The notes: generated by a model from the letters alone, not told the origin. A DNA stretch of 64,000 nucleotides from Actinomycetes bacterium (GCA_021841005.1 JAKBVZ010000008.1:19668-83667); one strand, 5' to 3'; shown: positions 53,040-62,906, numbered from the stretch's first letter. Numbers and translations: made by a program.

Positions 53040-55120
53040 TTGAGTTGCTGCGTGCTGGCGGTCGATGTCAGAGGCGTGCTGTTCACCGGCCTAGTGGAGA
53101 ATAACCAAGTTCCACTGGTGCACTGCGGTCCCTTGATCGCTTGGGCCACAAACTGCCGGGGAGAACCTGCAATGCCATAGACTGGGATCGGTATGCCTGC
53201 GGTCAGGCAGGCAAAAGATGGATTACCAGTCTTGAACCCTGTGATGGTGCCCGCCGGGTATAGATTGTACCCGCTTATACTTGATCGCTGAATAAGCGTC
53301 AGCGATATCTCTTGTCCCGAGTAGGTACCGTAGAAACTGCTGGTCGGTACTGTAGTTGTAGTTGTAGTTGTAGTTGTAGTTGTAGTTGTAGTTGTAGTTG
53401 TGGTTGTGCTACCAGACAAACCTGCCGGTGGGGTAGAGGAGGTGGATCCGTTGGCGGTTGGTGCAGGTGACGGGGTGGTTGGTCCCTGGGGGGGAGTCTT
53501 TATCACCGATGCGTTTCCCGCAAGGGCAGCAACCATTGAGGAATGACTGCCTTCCATCCCAAGTGCCCAAGCGCCCACACCCCGCAGACCGTAAGAGTTT
53601 GCCAGGCGTACCTTCAGCGCGATGGAAGTGGGATTGTCAAAGAATGCCTGATACCATTGGGAGCCCACCTGGTAGGACATCCACGGCGTATCTGTGGACG
53701 CGTCCCAGTAGACCTGGTGGTTGCCAGACATTATCTGCGAGTATGTCTCAGGCATAGGTTCCCCTGTGGCCGGATCGCCGAGAGCGGGACCAGCGGTGGG
53801 CCACACATAGCCATAGAACGGAAGTCCAAGGATTACCTTGGAGCCTGGAACTACGCTGGTGTATTCGCTCAGGGCATTCTGAGCGTTGTAGTCACTAGTA
53901 CCATTGGAGAGCGGAGATGTGGGAGATGGGGTTCCGATCGCATTCATGTCATAGGCCATGATAAAGAAAGCATTTACGCTCGGGGCAAGTCTCTTTATGT
54001 CGAAAAATCCGTAAGGATCACCGGCAGAAGATGCATAGGTATCCATTGTCACTTGCCAGTGTGGGTCGGCAGCATGGATAGCAGTGGAGACAGTTGCGAC
54101 AAAGCGTGCCAATCCCTGCCTATCCTGCGCTCCCGTGCCTTCGAGATCGAGGTTCAGACCGTCGAGGTTGTTGGATCGTAAGATGTTAATAACCTGGCGC
54201 GCTAGAGTCGTGCCCGTAGAAACTGGGTGTGCAGAGAGGTTGTTGAGGGATGATTGGCTGAAGCAGTTGACGGTGAGCACCACCCGCGTAGATGCCTGAT
54301 GTGCACTGGTGATGAAATCGCTGAGTTGCTGACTTTCGAGACCACTCCACCCCGATCCTGATTGCATGATGGATCCATCACTTTGCAGGTGGACAGCAAA
54401 ATAAGAGACAGTGGTGATATCCGAGAAGTTGACCTGGGGTATATTGTTCAACGACCAGTATGGCAGGAATGCGAAAACCTCATGAGGACTGAGCGGTGCG
54501 CCTCCGGCTAACCTGGGTGGGAGCGGTGCCGGGGGAATGACCGCTTTCTTGAATGCAAGATGCTTTTCGAACGCGGTGAGACGGGTGATTAGCCATGAGA
54601 TATTGGGCGTAGTGGCGCTGATGGAAAGAGGCTCGTGCGCTTGCTGCCGGCTGGTGGCCGGATGATTCCTGGAATGGTAGGCGTTTGGCGTGATCTGACT
54701 GAATGCGCTGATTCCCAGTGTAGCGGCTATCAGCAAGATGACGATGCTTGATGTACCGGCCATACGCAACCCGTGCACGCCGTCCGTGTGACCATGGCGA
54801 GGTGTAGCCAGTATCCCAATACGGCGTAATGGCTGAGTGGTCGCTGCGGCGAGGTACGCGAAGATCTTGCGAGACGTGCGTATAACTATGCTTGCCCATG
54901 AGTGTACTGCCTGTACTTGCCAGGTGCGATGCAACGCTGGCAGTAACCTGCCCAGCGCCGACAACGGCGGCGATACGGCAGAGCGAAGGCGGCTACATGT
55001 GAAGTTGGTAGAAGAGGTGATGATGATTATGCATATTTCTGCGATGACTTTAAGGCCGCCCGCGACGTAGGCAATTCCTTCTCGGATGCTGCTAATCAGA
55101 GATTTCCATACCCGTGTCAT
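53036..55120 (-). CDS. Glycoside hydrolase family 18 domain protein, membrane-anchored
   Basis: 694 residues. A 120-residue N-terminal cytoplasmic part, one helix (SIVILLIAATLGISAF), then a GH18 domain from about residue 210 (EVFAFLPYWSLNNIPQVNF). The catalytic DxxDxDxE motif appears as LDGLNLDLEG, and FFIMAYDMN is the usual beta6 strand. Members of this branch cleave peptidoglycan or other N-acetylglucosamine polymers. The C-terminus carries a run of about twenty Thr followed by a small domain (SFYGTYSGQEISLTLIQ) with two Cys. The protein likely acts on the cell wall; the substrate is inferred. Confidence 0.85.
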   Translation of the reverse strand: MTRVWKSLISSIREGIAYVAGGLKVIAEICIIIITSSTNFTCSRLRSAVSPPLSALGRLLPALHRTWQVQAVHSWASIVIRTSRKIFAYLAAATTQPLRRIGILATPRHGHTDGVHGLRMAGTSSIVILLIAATLGISAFSQITPNAYHSRNHPATSRQQAHEPLSISATTPNISWLITRLTAFEKHLAFKKAVIPPAPLPPRLAGGAPLSPHEVFAFLPYWSLNNIPQVNFSDITTVSYFAVHLQSDGSIMQSGSGWSGLESQQLSDFITSAHQASTRVVLTVNCFSQSSLNNLSAHPVSTGTTLARQVINILRSNNLDGLNLDLEGTGAQDRQGLARFVATVSTAIHAADPHWQVTMDTYASSAGDPYGFFDIKRLAPSVNAFFIMAYDMNAIGTPSPTSPLSNGTSDYNAQNALSEYTSVVPGSKVILGLPFYGYVWPTAGPALGDPATGEPMPETYSQIMSGNHQVYWDASTDTPWMSYQVGSQWYQAFFDNPTSIALKVRLANSYGLRGVGAWALGMEGSHSSMVAALAGNASVIKTPPQGPTTPSPAPTANGSTSSTPPAGLSGSTTTTTTTTTTTTTTTTTTTVPTSSFYGTYSGQEISLTLIQRSSISGYNLYPAGTITGFKTGNPSFACLTAGIPIPVYGIAGSPRQFVAQAIKGPQCTSGTWLFSTRPVNSTPLTSTASTQQLN
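53350..53405 (-). repeat. Hexanucleotide repeat (GTAGTT)n coding a poly-Thr linker
   Basis: About nine copies of ACTACA on the coding strand, all Thr codons. As with the SDR microsatellite the unit is six bases, so length changes keep the frame. It links the GH18 domain to the C-terminal domain. Confidence 0.92.
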
Positions 55121-55331
55121 AAGTTACTATTTTGGCTTTGGTGCCATGTGTACGCAAGGGCGACGACAGGTGATTGTGTAATAATTTACATGAGTCAAGC
55201 TCAACATTGTAGCTTGCTGCCCATTCCATGGCTTGGATGCCTGCACTACAGACTGTAGCGAGTGAGGTGATCATGCTTGGCTAGCTGCAATCGAGGAACG
55301 GATTGGACTTTTTGGCCAGTGGCATGATGAA

Positions 55332-56474
55332 ATGGAAACCATGAAACTGGCAGTGGTTGCAGAGACGATTCCCGGGGAGAACCGGGTGGCTACAGTGCCC
55401 GATGCTGTCCAGCGACTCATTGGTGCAGGCTGGGATGTGCATATACAATCTGGTTCGGGGGTGCATGCGCAATTTACCGACAGCATGTACGAGCAGGCAG
55501 GGGCTACCGTGTCGCCGGATGTCGAGAGCGTGCTGCAGGGCGCCGTCATGGTGGCTAGGGTCCGGCCGCCCTCGGTGTCGGAGGCGGCGATGTTACCTGA
55601 AGGTACGTCGGTGGTGAGTTTCCTCCAGCCTGCGGCTGATCGTGAAACCATCAAAGTGCTCATGTCGAGGAAGGTGACGGCCTATAGCCTGGATCTACTG
55701 CCGCGAATAAGTCGGGCGCAATCCATGGATGCCCTGTCTTCCCAGGCCACAGTGGCAGGATACAGGGCTGCACTGGCTGCGGCTACCATGCTCGGCAAGT
55801 TCTTTCCAATGTTTATGACGGCGGCAGGGACAGTTCCACCGGCGAAGGTACTTGTAATGGGGGCAGGGGTGGCGGGGTTGCAGGCGATCGCTACCGCCAA
55901 GCGTCTCGGTGCCCAGGTGCGGGCCTATGATGTGCGTGCTGCCGCAAAAGAGGAGGTCGAGTCGCTGGGGGCTACGTTTATCAATCTTGGATTGGAGACC
56001 CAGGAAGCAGCCGGTGGCTATGCAAGGGAGCAATCGGAAGAGTTCCTTGCTCGCCAGCGGGAACTCATTGGCAAAGAGATAGCCGTTTCTGACGCGGTGA
56101 TCACCACCGCAGCGATTCCAGGCCGTAGGGCGCCCTTGCTTGTAACAAAGGAGATGGTCGAAGGCATGGAGCCCGGTGCCGTCGTCGTGGACATGGCGGC
56201 AGACTCAGGAGGCAACTGCGAGGTTACCGAGGCGGGTAGCGATGTGCTAGTGGGGCGCGTAACCGTCCGGGGACTTTCCAACCCGCCTTCGTCCATGCCA
56301 ACACATGCAAGTTTCCTGTATGCCCGTAATATTGCAAGCTTTCTCGGCCTGCTTGTCAAGGATGGCGAGTTCTCTCCTGATTTCGACGACGAGATAGTGT
56401 CGGGTACTTGCGTGACGAGGAATGGCCGGATACCCAATGACGCGCTGTCCGCCGCTGTCAACGGTGAAGGATAG
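55332..56474 (+). CDS. pntAA: NAD(P) transhydrogenase alpha subunit, part 1 (NAD-binding)
   Basis: 380 residues, the soluble domain I that binds NAD(H). KLAVVAETIPGENRVATVPDAV, RAQSMDALSSQATVAGYRAAL and VLVMGAGVAGLQAIATAKRLGAQV are diagnostic. The proton-translocating transhydrogenase uses the proton gradient to make NADPH from NADH. The first of three genes; the alpha subunit is split as in actinobacteria and Rhodospirillum. The upstream 211 bp show no convincing promoter. Confidence 0.95.
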   Translation: METMKLAVVAETIPGENRVATVPDAVQRLIGAGWDVHIQSGSGVHAQFTDSMYEQAGATVSPDVESVLQGAVMVARVRPPSVSEAAMLPEGTSVVSFLQPAADRETIKVLMSRKVTAYSLDLLPRISRAQSMDALSSQATVAGYRAALAAATMLGKFFPMFMTAAGTVPPAKVLVMGAGVAGLQAIATAKRLGAQVRAYDVRAAAKEEVESLGATFINLGLETQEAAGGYAREQSEEFLARQRELIGKEIAVSDAVITTAAIPGRRAPLLVTKEMVEGMEPGAVVVDMAADSGGNCEVTEAGSDVLVGRVTVRGLSNPPSSMPTHASFLYARNIASFLGLLVKDGEFSPDFDDEIVSGTCVTRNGRIPNDALSAAVNGEG

Positions 56475-56508
56475 AGAGAACAGGAGAAATCCATGACTAG
56501 GGATAACT

Positions 56509-56829
56509 ATGAGTAGCGGGATACTACAATTTGTCACGGTTTTCGTGCTTGCTGCATTTGTCGGCTACGAGGTGATATCGAAAGTTCCGAGCATCCTGCA
56601 CACCCCCCTCATGTCGGGCACCAACGCGATTCACGGCATTATCCTTCTTGGAGCAATCCTTACCTGCGGCGCGTCACACGGTCCGCTCCAAATCACGCTG
56701 GGCATCATAGTGGTCATCCTGGCCACCCTGAATGTCGTAGGTGGGTTTGTCGTGACCGACCGCATGCTGGAGATGTTCAAGGCCAAACCTGCGGCGAGGG
56801 ATGCCGGCAAGGGCAGCCAGCCTGCGTAA
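56509..56829 (+). CDS. pntAB: NAD(P) transhydrogenase alpha subunit, part 2 (membrane)
   Basis: 106 residues with three to four helices. GYEVISKVPSILHTPLMSGTNAIHGI is the signature of the small membrane subunit; ends in a short Lys/Ala-rich tail. Confidence 0.94.
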   Translation: MSSGILQFVTVFVLAAFVGYEVISKVPSILHTPLMSGTNAIHGIILLGAILTCGASHGPLQITLGIIVVILATLNVVGGFVVTDRMLEMFKAKPAARDAGKGSQPA

Positions 56830-56881
56830 TGAACCCGGCATGCAAGATGAGACGAGATGAGAGGACGATTGGAGTTCTGAT

Positions 56882-58270
56882 ATGAGTCTTGGTACAGGTC
56901 GCGATATCGTTTACCTGGTTGCTGCGGTTTGTTTCATACTGGCCATGAAAGGGTTGTCGTCGCCCAAGCGCGCGAGGGCAGGCAATTTGCTTGGTGCGGC
57001 TGGAATGATCGTAGCAATTGCCATCACCTTCACTACGCCAGGTATCCATAATCTTTGGGCTATCGGCCTGGGCATGGTCGTGGGGATTGCCGTCGGGGCA
57101 CCCGTGGCGCGCCGGGTGAAAATGACCGCCATGCCGCAGCTGGTAGCAGCTTTCAATGGCGTAGGAGGTGCGGCGGCTGCACTGGTGTCCATCATGCACT
57201 TCTCATTCTCACCGGTTAGCCTTTCCACCTTCGCCACATACCAGGTATTCGAGGTCATCTTTGGGGTGGTGGTCGGCAGCATCTCCTTTACAGGGTCCAT
57301 CATCGCATTCTCGAAACTTCAGGAGATAATGCCCGGCAGACCCATCACGTACCCTGCCCAGCAGCCAGTCAATGCTGTCGTGGCGCTGGGTATAGTAGGA
57401 TGCATAGTGGCGGTGCTTGTGGATCCGACCAAGATAGTGATGCTGGTCGTCCTCGTACTTGCTCTCCTGTTCGGCGTAGCCTTCACGCTGCCGGTCGGAG
57501 GTGCGGATGCACCCGTGCTCATTGCTTTACTGAACTCCTTCACAGGCCTTGCAGTTGCGGCAACTGGGTTCACTCTGCATTCCAACGTTCTGATCGTGGC
57601 AGGTACGCTGGTAGGCGCCTCAGGTATGCTGCTCACGAGACTCATGAGTCAGGCTATGGGCAGGTCGATCCCCAACATACTGTTTTCAGCCTTCGGCTCC
57701 GTAGTGACTTCTTCGGGGGCTACCGAGAAAGAAGGCAGGAGCGTCAAGAGCGGGACGCCCGAGGACATCGGGGTGCTGCTTGCTTACTCCAACCGGGTGG
57801 CCATAGTGCCAGGATACGGTCTTGCTGTGGCGCAGGCTCAGCATGTTGCGCGCGAGCTGGCTGAAACATTACAGAAGAGGGGCGTTGATGTGTTCTATGC
57901 CATCCATCCGGTTGCGGGCCGTATGCCTGGGCATATGAACGTGCTCTTGGCCGAGGCGAATGTGCCTTACGAAGAACTGAAGGAGATGGATCACGCCAAT
58001 TCCGAGATGTCCACGGTCGATGTGGCTCTTGTAGTGGGTGCGAACGATGTGGTTAACCCTGCTGCCAAGAATTCGCCGGGCAGCCCCATCTATGGCATGC
58101 CTATTATCGAGGTTTCTCTCGCCAAGGCCGTCATATTCCTGAAGAGGTCAATGCGGCCCGGGTTTGCAGGCATAGACAACGACCTGCTCTACGACGACAA
58201 GACCACCATGCTTTTCGGTGATGCCAAGGATTCGCTCACTAAACTGGTCAGTGCTGTAGCATCGGCCTGA
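56882..58270 (+). CDS. pntB: NAD(P) transhydrogenase beta subunit
   Basis: 462 residues: nine or so helices, then the NADP-binding domain III with VAIVPGYGLAVAQAQH, YAIHPVAGRMPGHMNVLLAEA and LVVGANDVVNPAA. Completes the transhydrogenase; it would use the same proton gradient as complex I. Confidence 0.96.
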   Translation: MSLGTGRDIVYLVAAVCFILAMKGLSSPKRARAGNLLGAAGMIVAIAITFTTPGIHNLWAIGLGMVVGIAVGAPVARRVKMTAMPQLVAAFNGVGGAAAALVSIMHFSFSPVSLSTFATYQVFEVIFGVVVGSISFTGSIIAFSKLQEIMPGRPITYPAQQPVNAVVALGIVGCIVAVLVDPTKIVMLVVLVLALLFGVAFTLPVGGADAPVLIALLNSFTGLAVAATGFTLHSNVLIVAGTLVGASGMLLTRLMSQAMGRSIPNILFSAFGSVVTSSGATEKEGRSVKSGTPEDIGVLLAYSNRVAIVPGYGLAVAQAQHVARELAETLQKRGVDVFYAIHPVAGRMPGHMNVLLAEANVPYEELKEMDHANSEMSTVDVALVVGANDVVNPAAKNSPGSPIYGMPIIEVSLAKAVIFLKRSMRPGFAGIDNDLLYDDKTTMLFGDAKDSLTKLVSAVASA

Positions 58271-58303
58271 AGTGTGCCGACGTGCTTTGATGCACTTGGC
58301 ACT
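58271..58303. terminator. Imperfect hairpin after pntB
   Basis: AGTGTGCCGACGTGC and GCACTTGGCACT face each other around TTTGAT, beginning directly after the pntB stop. The adjacent YacL-like gene converges, so it may serve both. No T-run. Confidence 0.35.
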
Positions 58304-58360
58304 TCGACGACCGAGCACAGACATCCAGTATACCTCGTAGAACAGCCCTATCTTATATTG

Positions 58361-59416
58361 CTATGACGGTAGTTTGGCAAATATGAGGATACCCTGGCTG
58401 GTCTGGCGAGTGGATGATACCACCACTTCGACCTGTGCTTTTCCCACAAGGTGGGAGGCATCGTTGACCACGACCATCTCGCCACCGTCCAGGTAGCCTA
58501 CCGCTTGGCGTGGTTGGCGACCCTCGGATACAAGATCGATCACCAGCCTTTCGCCTGGGGGGCGTTCCGGAACAAGGTTCCTTGCCAGCAGTTTCAGGTC
58601 CACTATGGCAGGAGAGGCGTTGTCACGCTCCACCTGCTGTTCGGTGACCTGTGATGAGCACGTGGCCAGCCGTAGGCCAAGCTTTTCCGATAGGACCAGT
58701 ACCTTGCCAGTTTCCGATTCTTCACTGGGTACGTGTTCGTTCAGGATTGTCACGGTAATTCCTTGCTCCCTCAGTAGCTCCAGCGTATCGAGGCCTCTGG
58801 CCGCTCGGCGTGACTTGACCGGGTCAGGGCTTTCAGAGAGGGTCTTCACCTGGTCAATGACAAAGTCCGGAACTACTATCCCACCAGGCAGCAATCCTGA
58901 TTTTCCCAACACGGCAAGGCCGCCATCCATGATCGCAGACGAGTCGGCTATCAATGCGCTGGCCGGTGGAGGCTCCTTCGAGTCGAGAAGGTTGGCCAAC
59001 CCTACCGCCTTGATGATCTGGCGTCCCTTGGTGACCCCTACACGGGTTCCGAACGCTGCCAGTACCCACGCAATGGCGGCCACCAGCGGGTAGACGATGC
59101 TGGAGTGCACGAGCGCTATTACCGGTAAGCTGATAACCAGCCCTAGGAGCAACCCCGATGTACCAACTACGGAACCGGCAAACACTTCTCCAGCAGGCAT
59201 GGAGCGCAGGCGCTCTACGGTGCTCTGCAACTCCCTGTCCACCAGCCGAGCTATCACCCCGCCGGCTACATAGGTCACTAGGGCACCGAGAACCAGTCCT
59301 GTTATCAGATCGATGGAGGAATGGCCGATTTCGGAGCCTAGTGCCTTGCCGACGAGTATCCCAGCAATAACTAGCAGTAATCTAAGTATCTCTACAAAAA
59401 TCAATACCTTTTCCAA
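58361..59416 (-). CDS. PIN/TRAM domain membrane protein (YacL family)
   Basis: 351 residues. Four hydrophobic helices in the first 145 residues, then a PIN nuclease domain (IADSSAIMDGGLAVLG with the first acid; VVPDFVIDQVKTLSESPD; VLVLSEKLGLRLATCSS), then a TRAM RNA-binding domain (GYLDGGEMVVVNDASHLVGKAQVEVVV). YacL-type proteins occur widely in Gram-positive bacteria; an RNase role is proposed from domain content. In many actinobacteria the gene sits near carD/ispD, not here. Confidence 0.9.
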   Translation of the reverse strand: MEKVLIFVEILRLLLVIAGILVGKALGSEIGHSSIDLITGLVLGALVTYVAGGVIARLVDRELQSTVERLRSMPAGEVFAGSVVGTSGLLLGLVISLPVIALVHSSIVYPLVAAIAWVLAAFGTRVGVTKGRQIIKAVGLANLLDSKEPPPASALIADSSAIMDGGLAVLGKSGLLPGGIVVPDFVIDQVKTLSESPDPVKSRRAARGLDTLELLREQGITVTILNEHVPSEESETGKVLVLSEKLGLRLATCSSQVTEQQVERDNASPAIVDLKLLARNLVPERPPGERLVIDLVSEGRQPRQAVGYLDGGEMVVVNDASHLVGKAQVEVVVSSTRQTSQGILIFAKLPS

Positions 59417-59474
59417 GCACTTAGGGTTTCAACGGGCATATACTTTCCCTTTGTCCGTTACATTATCCCAGGAA

Positions 59475-59510
59475 TGAGTGAGTTCGGCAACAGTACGCTT
59501 AACTCACTCA
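59475..59510. promoter_or_regulatory. Perfect 10 bp inverted repeat upstream of the YacL-like gene
   Basis: TGAGTGAGTT (59475-59484) and AACTCACTCA (59501-59510) are separated by 16 bases. It stands between the end of the EAL gene and the start of the YacL gene, both on the minus strand. It may be a repressor operator or the EAL terminator; there is no T-run. Confidence 0.6.
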
Positions 59511-59555
59511 AACATTATGCAACAAAGGCGTAACCAGCGCCGACCTGTGGCGTTT

Positions 59556-60449
59556 TCAGCCAGGAGCCAGGGTGTGATTCAATTCTGCAGCCGTGTCGGA
59601 CATTCCAAGGTCGTCTGACGCGGAAGCATACATCGGTTGAACGTCCTGGACATGCCGGACAGTGCTGTTGTTATCTGTTCCAAGTGAAAAGATGGGCCTT
59701 GACTCTGCATTTGCAAGTTTCCTCGCCTGCTCAACCGACAGAGGGTAGGCAAAGAAGAATCCCTGGCCTATGTCTACGCCGAACTCCTTCAGAATTGCCA
59801 CCTGTCTAGCCGTTTCTATCTTTTCGGCTATCGCGCTCATGGAAAGAGAGTGGCTGACCTGCAGCAATGCTTCAACGACACAACGATTCATGCCAGCATC
59901 AGATTCCAGCCCAGAGATGAACGATCCGTCTATCTTCACTGTGTCGACATTGAGGTCCTTGAAAGGCCTGAGACTTGACCATCGGGTACCGACGTCGTCC
60001 ACTGCCAGATGTATCCCAAAAGAGGACAACCGGCGAAGTTCCTCAACTGAATTCGAATCAGAGATCGTGTCTTCGCTGACCTCGACAGTTAGCAAATCAG
60101 GATTCAAACCGGACAGTTCGAGAGCGTGCTGTATGGAGTTACAGGCTGTTTTTTGACGGAAGTCTTCTACGGAGCAATTGACTGCAACTTGCATTCCGGA
60201 GGGCCACCTTTGTGCCTCCTTGCATGCTTCGGTGATGACCCACCTGTCGAGCGCAGTAACGTTGTTCGATGCTTCGGCCCAAGGGACCAGTACGTCTGCC
60301 CGGATGCTTTCGCTATCTGGCTGTATCCATCTCACAAATACTTCAAAACCCAGGAGGAGGCCAGTAGCAAGATCCACGGCAGGTTGGTATACCAGCGCCG
60401 GTTCTCCGGGTAACTCTATTGGTAATGGGGTGTCAGCATTCTGCAACAT
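59556..60449 (-). CDS. EAL domain protein, possibly degenerate
   Basis: 297 residues, a lone EAL domain with no GGDEF, PAS or membrane part. The name motif reads EVF (LLGFEVFVRWIQ) but the metal Glu is kept; other catalytic positions are present: the Asn in VNCSVEDF, Glu in LTVEVSED, Asp-Asp in AVDDVGTRWSSL, Lys in KIDGSFI and Glu in EKIETARQ. DDFGTGYSSL is the usual loop, so the loop here is altered. It may hydrolyse cyclic di-GMP or only bind it. AAGGA precedes the ATG. Confidence 0.85.
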   Translation of the reverse strand: MLQNADTPLPIELPGEPALVYQPAVDLATGLLLGFEVFVRWIQPDSESIRADVLVPWAEASNNVTALDRWVITEACKEAQRWPSGMQVAVNCSVEDFRQKTACNSIQHALELSGLNPDLLTVEVSEDTISDSNSVEELRRLSSFGIHLAVDDVGTRWSSLRPFKDLNVDTVKIDGSFISGLESDAGMNRCVVEALLQVSHSLSMSAIAEKIETARQVAILKEFGVDIGQGFFFAYPLSVEQARKLANAESRPIFSLGTDNNSTVRHVQDVQPMYASASDDLGMSDTAAELNHTLAPG

Positions 60450-60595
60450 AGTGATCCTTTGCCGAAGTCATTTGATTCTTTCTCCAACTGCTACCGGTAT
60501 TCCCCGGTACTCCGTACAGTATGGCATCTAATTAATATGCTCATATCGGCACTATTGTAGCGTACCTTGAGATGGTGAGACGAACAATCCAGTAG

Positions 60596-60625
60596 TTGAT
60601 AAGGCATAGTGAAATATGATATAAT
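60596..60625 (+). promoter_or_regulatory. Promoter in the gap before the alcohol dehydrogenase gene
   Basis: TTGATA (60596-60601), 18-base spacer, TATAAT (60620-60625), close to consensus. It would give a leader of about 290 bases to the dehydrogenase. The gap 60450-60921 otherwise contains no gene that I can support; small open frames there have no recognisable content. Confidence 0.55.
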
Positions 60626-60921
60626 TTATCACAGGTTGGTAACGGTACTCGTGAAGTGAGCAATGTTGAATTATCAGCCTCTCCCCGACAAAATGACTGA
60701 AATAGCGGTTGTTGGGATGAGGTGGCGAGGGGTCCGGCTACCAAGATGTGTCTTGGCGCGAACGCGGTATCGGCCGCAGCTGGGCCTGGCTGCCCTGTAG
60801 AGTCCGGGTGTATTTGCCGAGGGGTAAGGTTTTGTGCTCCAATGGTTGATGTTACGAGTATCAGTCCTATGGGCCGGGCAACTAAGAGAGTTCCTGCTTT
60901 GAGGGCAGAGGAGGATTATAT

Positions 60922-62010
60922 ATGCGTGCAGCGCTGTTGAGGCAAGTAGGTGACGAGACTTTGGACATACGTGATGACGTGATGACCTCCCAGGATCTGC
61001 AACCTGGTGAAGTGCGTGTTCGCATCCATGCAAGCGGGGTGTGCCACTCGGATCTGTCCGCCATGAACGGGACCCTTCCGCAGCCTGCGCCTGCAGTGCT
61101 CGGACATGAAGGCGCAGGCGAAGTGGTCGCAGTGGGTGATGGCGTGAAGCACCTATCCGTAGGTGATCATATTGTGGTGGCCTGGATACCACCGTGCGGC
61201 CGTTGCAGGTATTGCCTGGGCGGGCAGCCGAATCTATGCACCCAGATCACCATGAGCATCGGGTTCACGCCACGGTTCACCTATAACGGCACCGATCCGG
61301 CTTATGGCTTCTTGGGGACCGGTACTTTTTCGGAAGAGGTGGTGCTGCCTGAAGAGGCCGCCATAGCCGTGCCGAAAGACGTTCCCTTCGAGATAGCGGC
61401 GCTCCTCGGATGCGGTGTTACCACGGGAGTGGGAGCCGCGATCAATTGCGCCAAGCTGGAGCCGGGTTCAAATGCTCTCGTTATAGGCTGTGGCGGGGTA
61501 GGCATCGCCACTATACAGGGTGCCAGGATAGCAGGTGCGGCAGAGATAGTCGCCATGGATACCGTTCCGTCCAAGCTGGAGGATGCCAAGCGATTTGGTG
61601 CCACGCATGCAGTGCTGCCAGACGCACTTGACAGCGTGAAATCAGAAGTCACCGGCGGTGATGGTTTCGACTATGTTTTCGAATGCATAGGGTTGGCGAG
61701 CACCATGCGGGCGGCTTATGACCACGCGCGTAGGGGTGGTACCGCCGTTGTGGTCGGTGCAGGAAAGATGGATCAGATGATCCAGCTCAATGCTTTCGAG
61801 CTTTTCTTCACCAACAAGTCCATAAAGGGCACGCTTTACGGTTCGGCTGATGTGCGTAGGGACTTCCCCATGTTGCTCCATCTCTGGAAGAGCGGGCGCC
61901 TCGACTTGGAGGGCATGATCACGAGCCGTATAGATCTTTCCTCGGTCAACGATGCATTGGCCATCATGAAGAGGGGTGAGGCGATCAGGCAGGTGATTAC
62001 CTTTCAGTGA
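60922..62010 (+). CDS. Zinc-dependent alcohol dehydrogenase (MDR superfamily, class III-like)
   Basis: 362 residues. Catalytic zinc: GVCHSDLSAM (Cys) and GHEGAGEVVAVGDGV (His-Glu). Structural zinc: CGRCRYCLGGQPNLC with four Cys. NAD site: ALVIGCGGVGIATIQGARIAGA. The pattern is that of the AdhC/FrmA group, which includes actinobacterial NDMA- and thiol-dependent formaldehyde or alcohol dehydrogenases; the true substrate is not evident. The ABC transporter gene starts inside its stop codon (GTGA). Confidence 0.9.
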   Translation: MRAALLRQVGDETLDIRDDVMTSQDLQPGEVRVRIHASGVCHSDLSAMNGTLPQPAPAVLGHEGAGEVVAVGDGVKHLSVGDHIVVAWIPPCGRCRYCLGGQPNLCTQITMSIGFTPRFTYNGTDPAYGFLGTGTFSEEVVLPEEAAIAVPKDVPFEIAALLGCGVTTGVGAAINCAKLEPGSNALVIGCGGVGIATIQGARIAGAAEIVAMDTVPSKLEDAKRFGATHAVLPDALDSVKSEVTGGDGFDYVFECIGLASTMRAAYDHARRGGTAVVVGAGKMDQMIQLNAFELFFTNKSIKGTLYGSADVRRDFPMLLHLWKSGRLDLEGMITSRIDLSSVNDALAIMKRGEAIRQVITFQ

Positions 62011-62906
62011 TTGAGGTCCATGAGCTGACCAAGCGGTACCGCAGGGTACTGGCGGTGGATCGGCTCAGTTTCAGCGCCGTTCCAGGTAGAGTAACGGGGT
62101 TCTTGGGACCGAACGGTGCTGGTAAGACTACCACTTTGAAGATGATTGCAGGTTTGGTCAAACCGACTTCCGGTGAAGCCAGCATTAGTGGCGTCAAGTA
62201 TCGTGATATTCCGGACCCAGCCAGGCATGTGGGAATGGTGCTCGAGTCCACGGCGGCTCATCCTGCTCGTAGCGGTAGGGCGAACATGATGGTATGCGCC
62301 ACCTCTATTGGAACAGGGTATGGCCGTGTGGATGAGTTGCTCGACATGGTTGGCTTGACCGAGCATGCGGGCAGGAAAGCGGGGGCATACTCGCTCGGCA
62401 TGCGCCAGCGGCTCACGCTGGCAATGGCCCTGCTCGGGGATCCGGCTGTTCTCGTCCTGGATGAGCCGGGCAACGGGTTGGACCCCGAGGGCATAGCCTG
62501 GTTGCGCAATTTTCTGAAATGGCTTGCCAGCCAGGGCAAGACCGTTCTGGTATCGTCTCACCAGCTGAGTGAGATGTCCCAGCTGGCTGACGACGTGGTG
62601 ATTGTTTCGGCTGGACACGAAGTGGTATCGGGTCCGCTGGATCAGGTGATCAAGGGGTCTGGACTTACTGAGATCAGGTTCCGTACACCGGAGCCGGAAA
62701 GGCTGGCGCAGGTGATGCAAGGGGCAGGGGCTACAGTGCGTATGGATGGTCAAGGTACCGTTCTGGTCGGTGGGCTGGCGCCTGAACAGGCTGGACCACT
62801 AGTGGCAGCCGCCAGGATCGTCATTTACGAGATGGTGGCTGCGGGCGGCCTGGAGGAGACCTTCCTCGCATTGACAGGGCATTCTGGGCAAGGGGCTCTA
62901 TCGTGA
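62007..62906 (+). CDS. ABC transporter ATP-binding protein (ABC-2 export type)
   Basis: 299 residues. Walker A GPNGAGKTT, signature YSLGMRQR (where LSGGQ is usual), Walker B VLVLDEPGNGLDPEG and switch His in VLVSSHQLSEM. This is the DrrA-like group that pairs with ABC-2 permeases. GTG start overlaps the dehydrogenase stop by four bases; the permease follows by another GTGA overlap, so all three genes are coupled. Confidence 0.92.
   Translation: MIEVHELTKRYRRVLAVDRLSFSAVPGRVTGFLGPNGAGKTTTLKMIAGLVKPTSGEASISGVKYRDIPDPARHVGMVLESTAAHPARSGRANMMVCATSIGTGYGRVDELLDMVGLTEHAGRKAGAYSLGMRQRLTLAMALLGDPAVLVLDEPGNGLDPEGIAWLRNFLKWLASQGKTVLVSSHQLSEMSQLADDVVIVSAGHEVVSGPLDQVIKGSGLTEIRFRTPEPERLAQVMQGAGATVRMDGQGTVLVGGLAPEQAGPLVAAARIVIYEMVAAGGLEETFLALTGHSGQGALS

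Noticed and set aside
60674..61192. 172-residue minus-strand frame in the gap before the dehydrogenase
   Set aside because: Mostly antisense to the dehydrogenase, Arg/His/Ser-rich, no domain or ribosome site.
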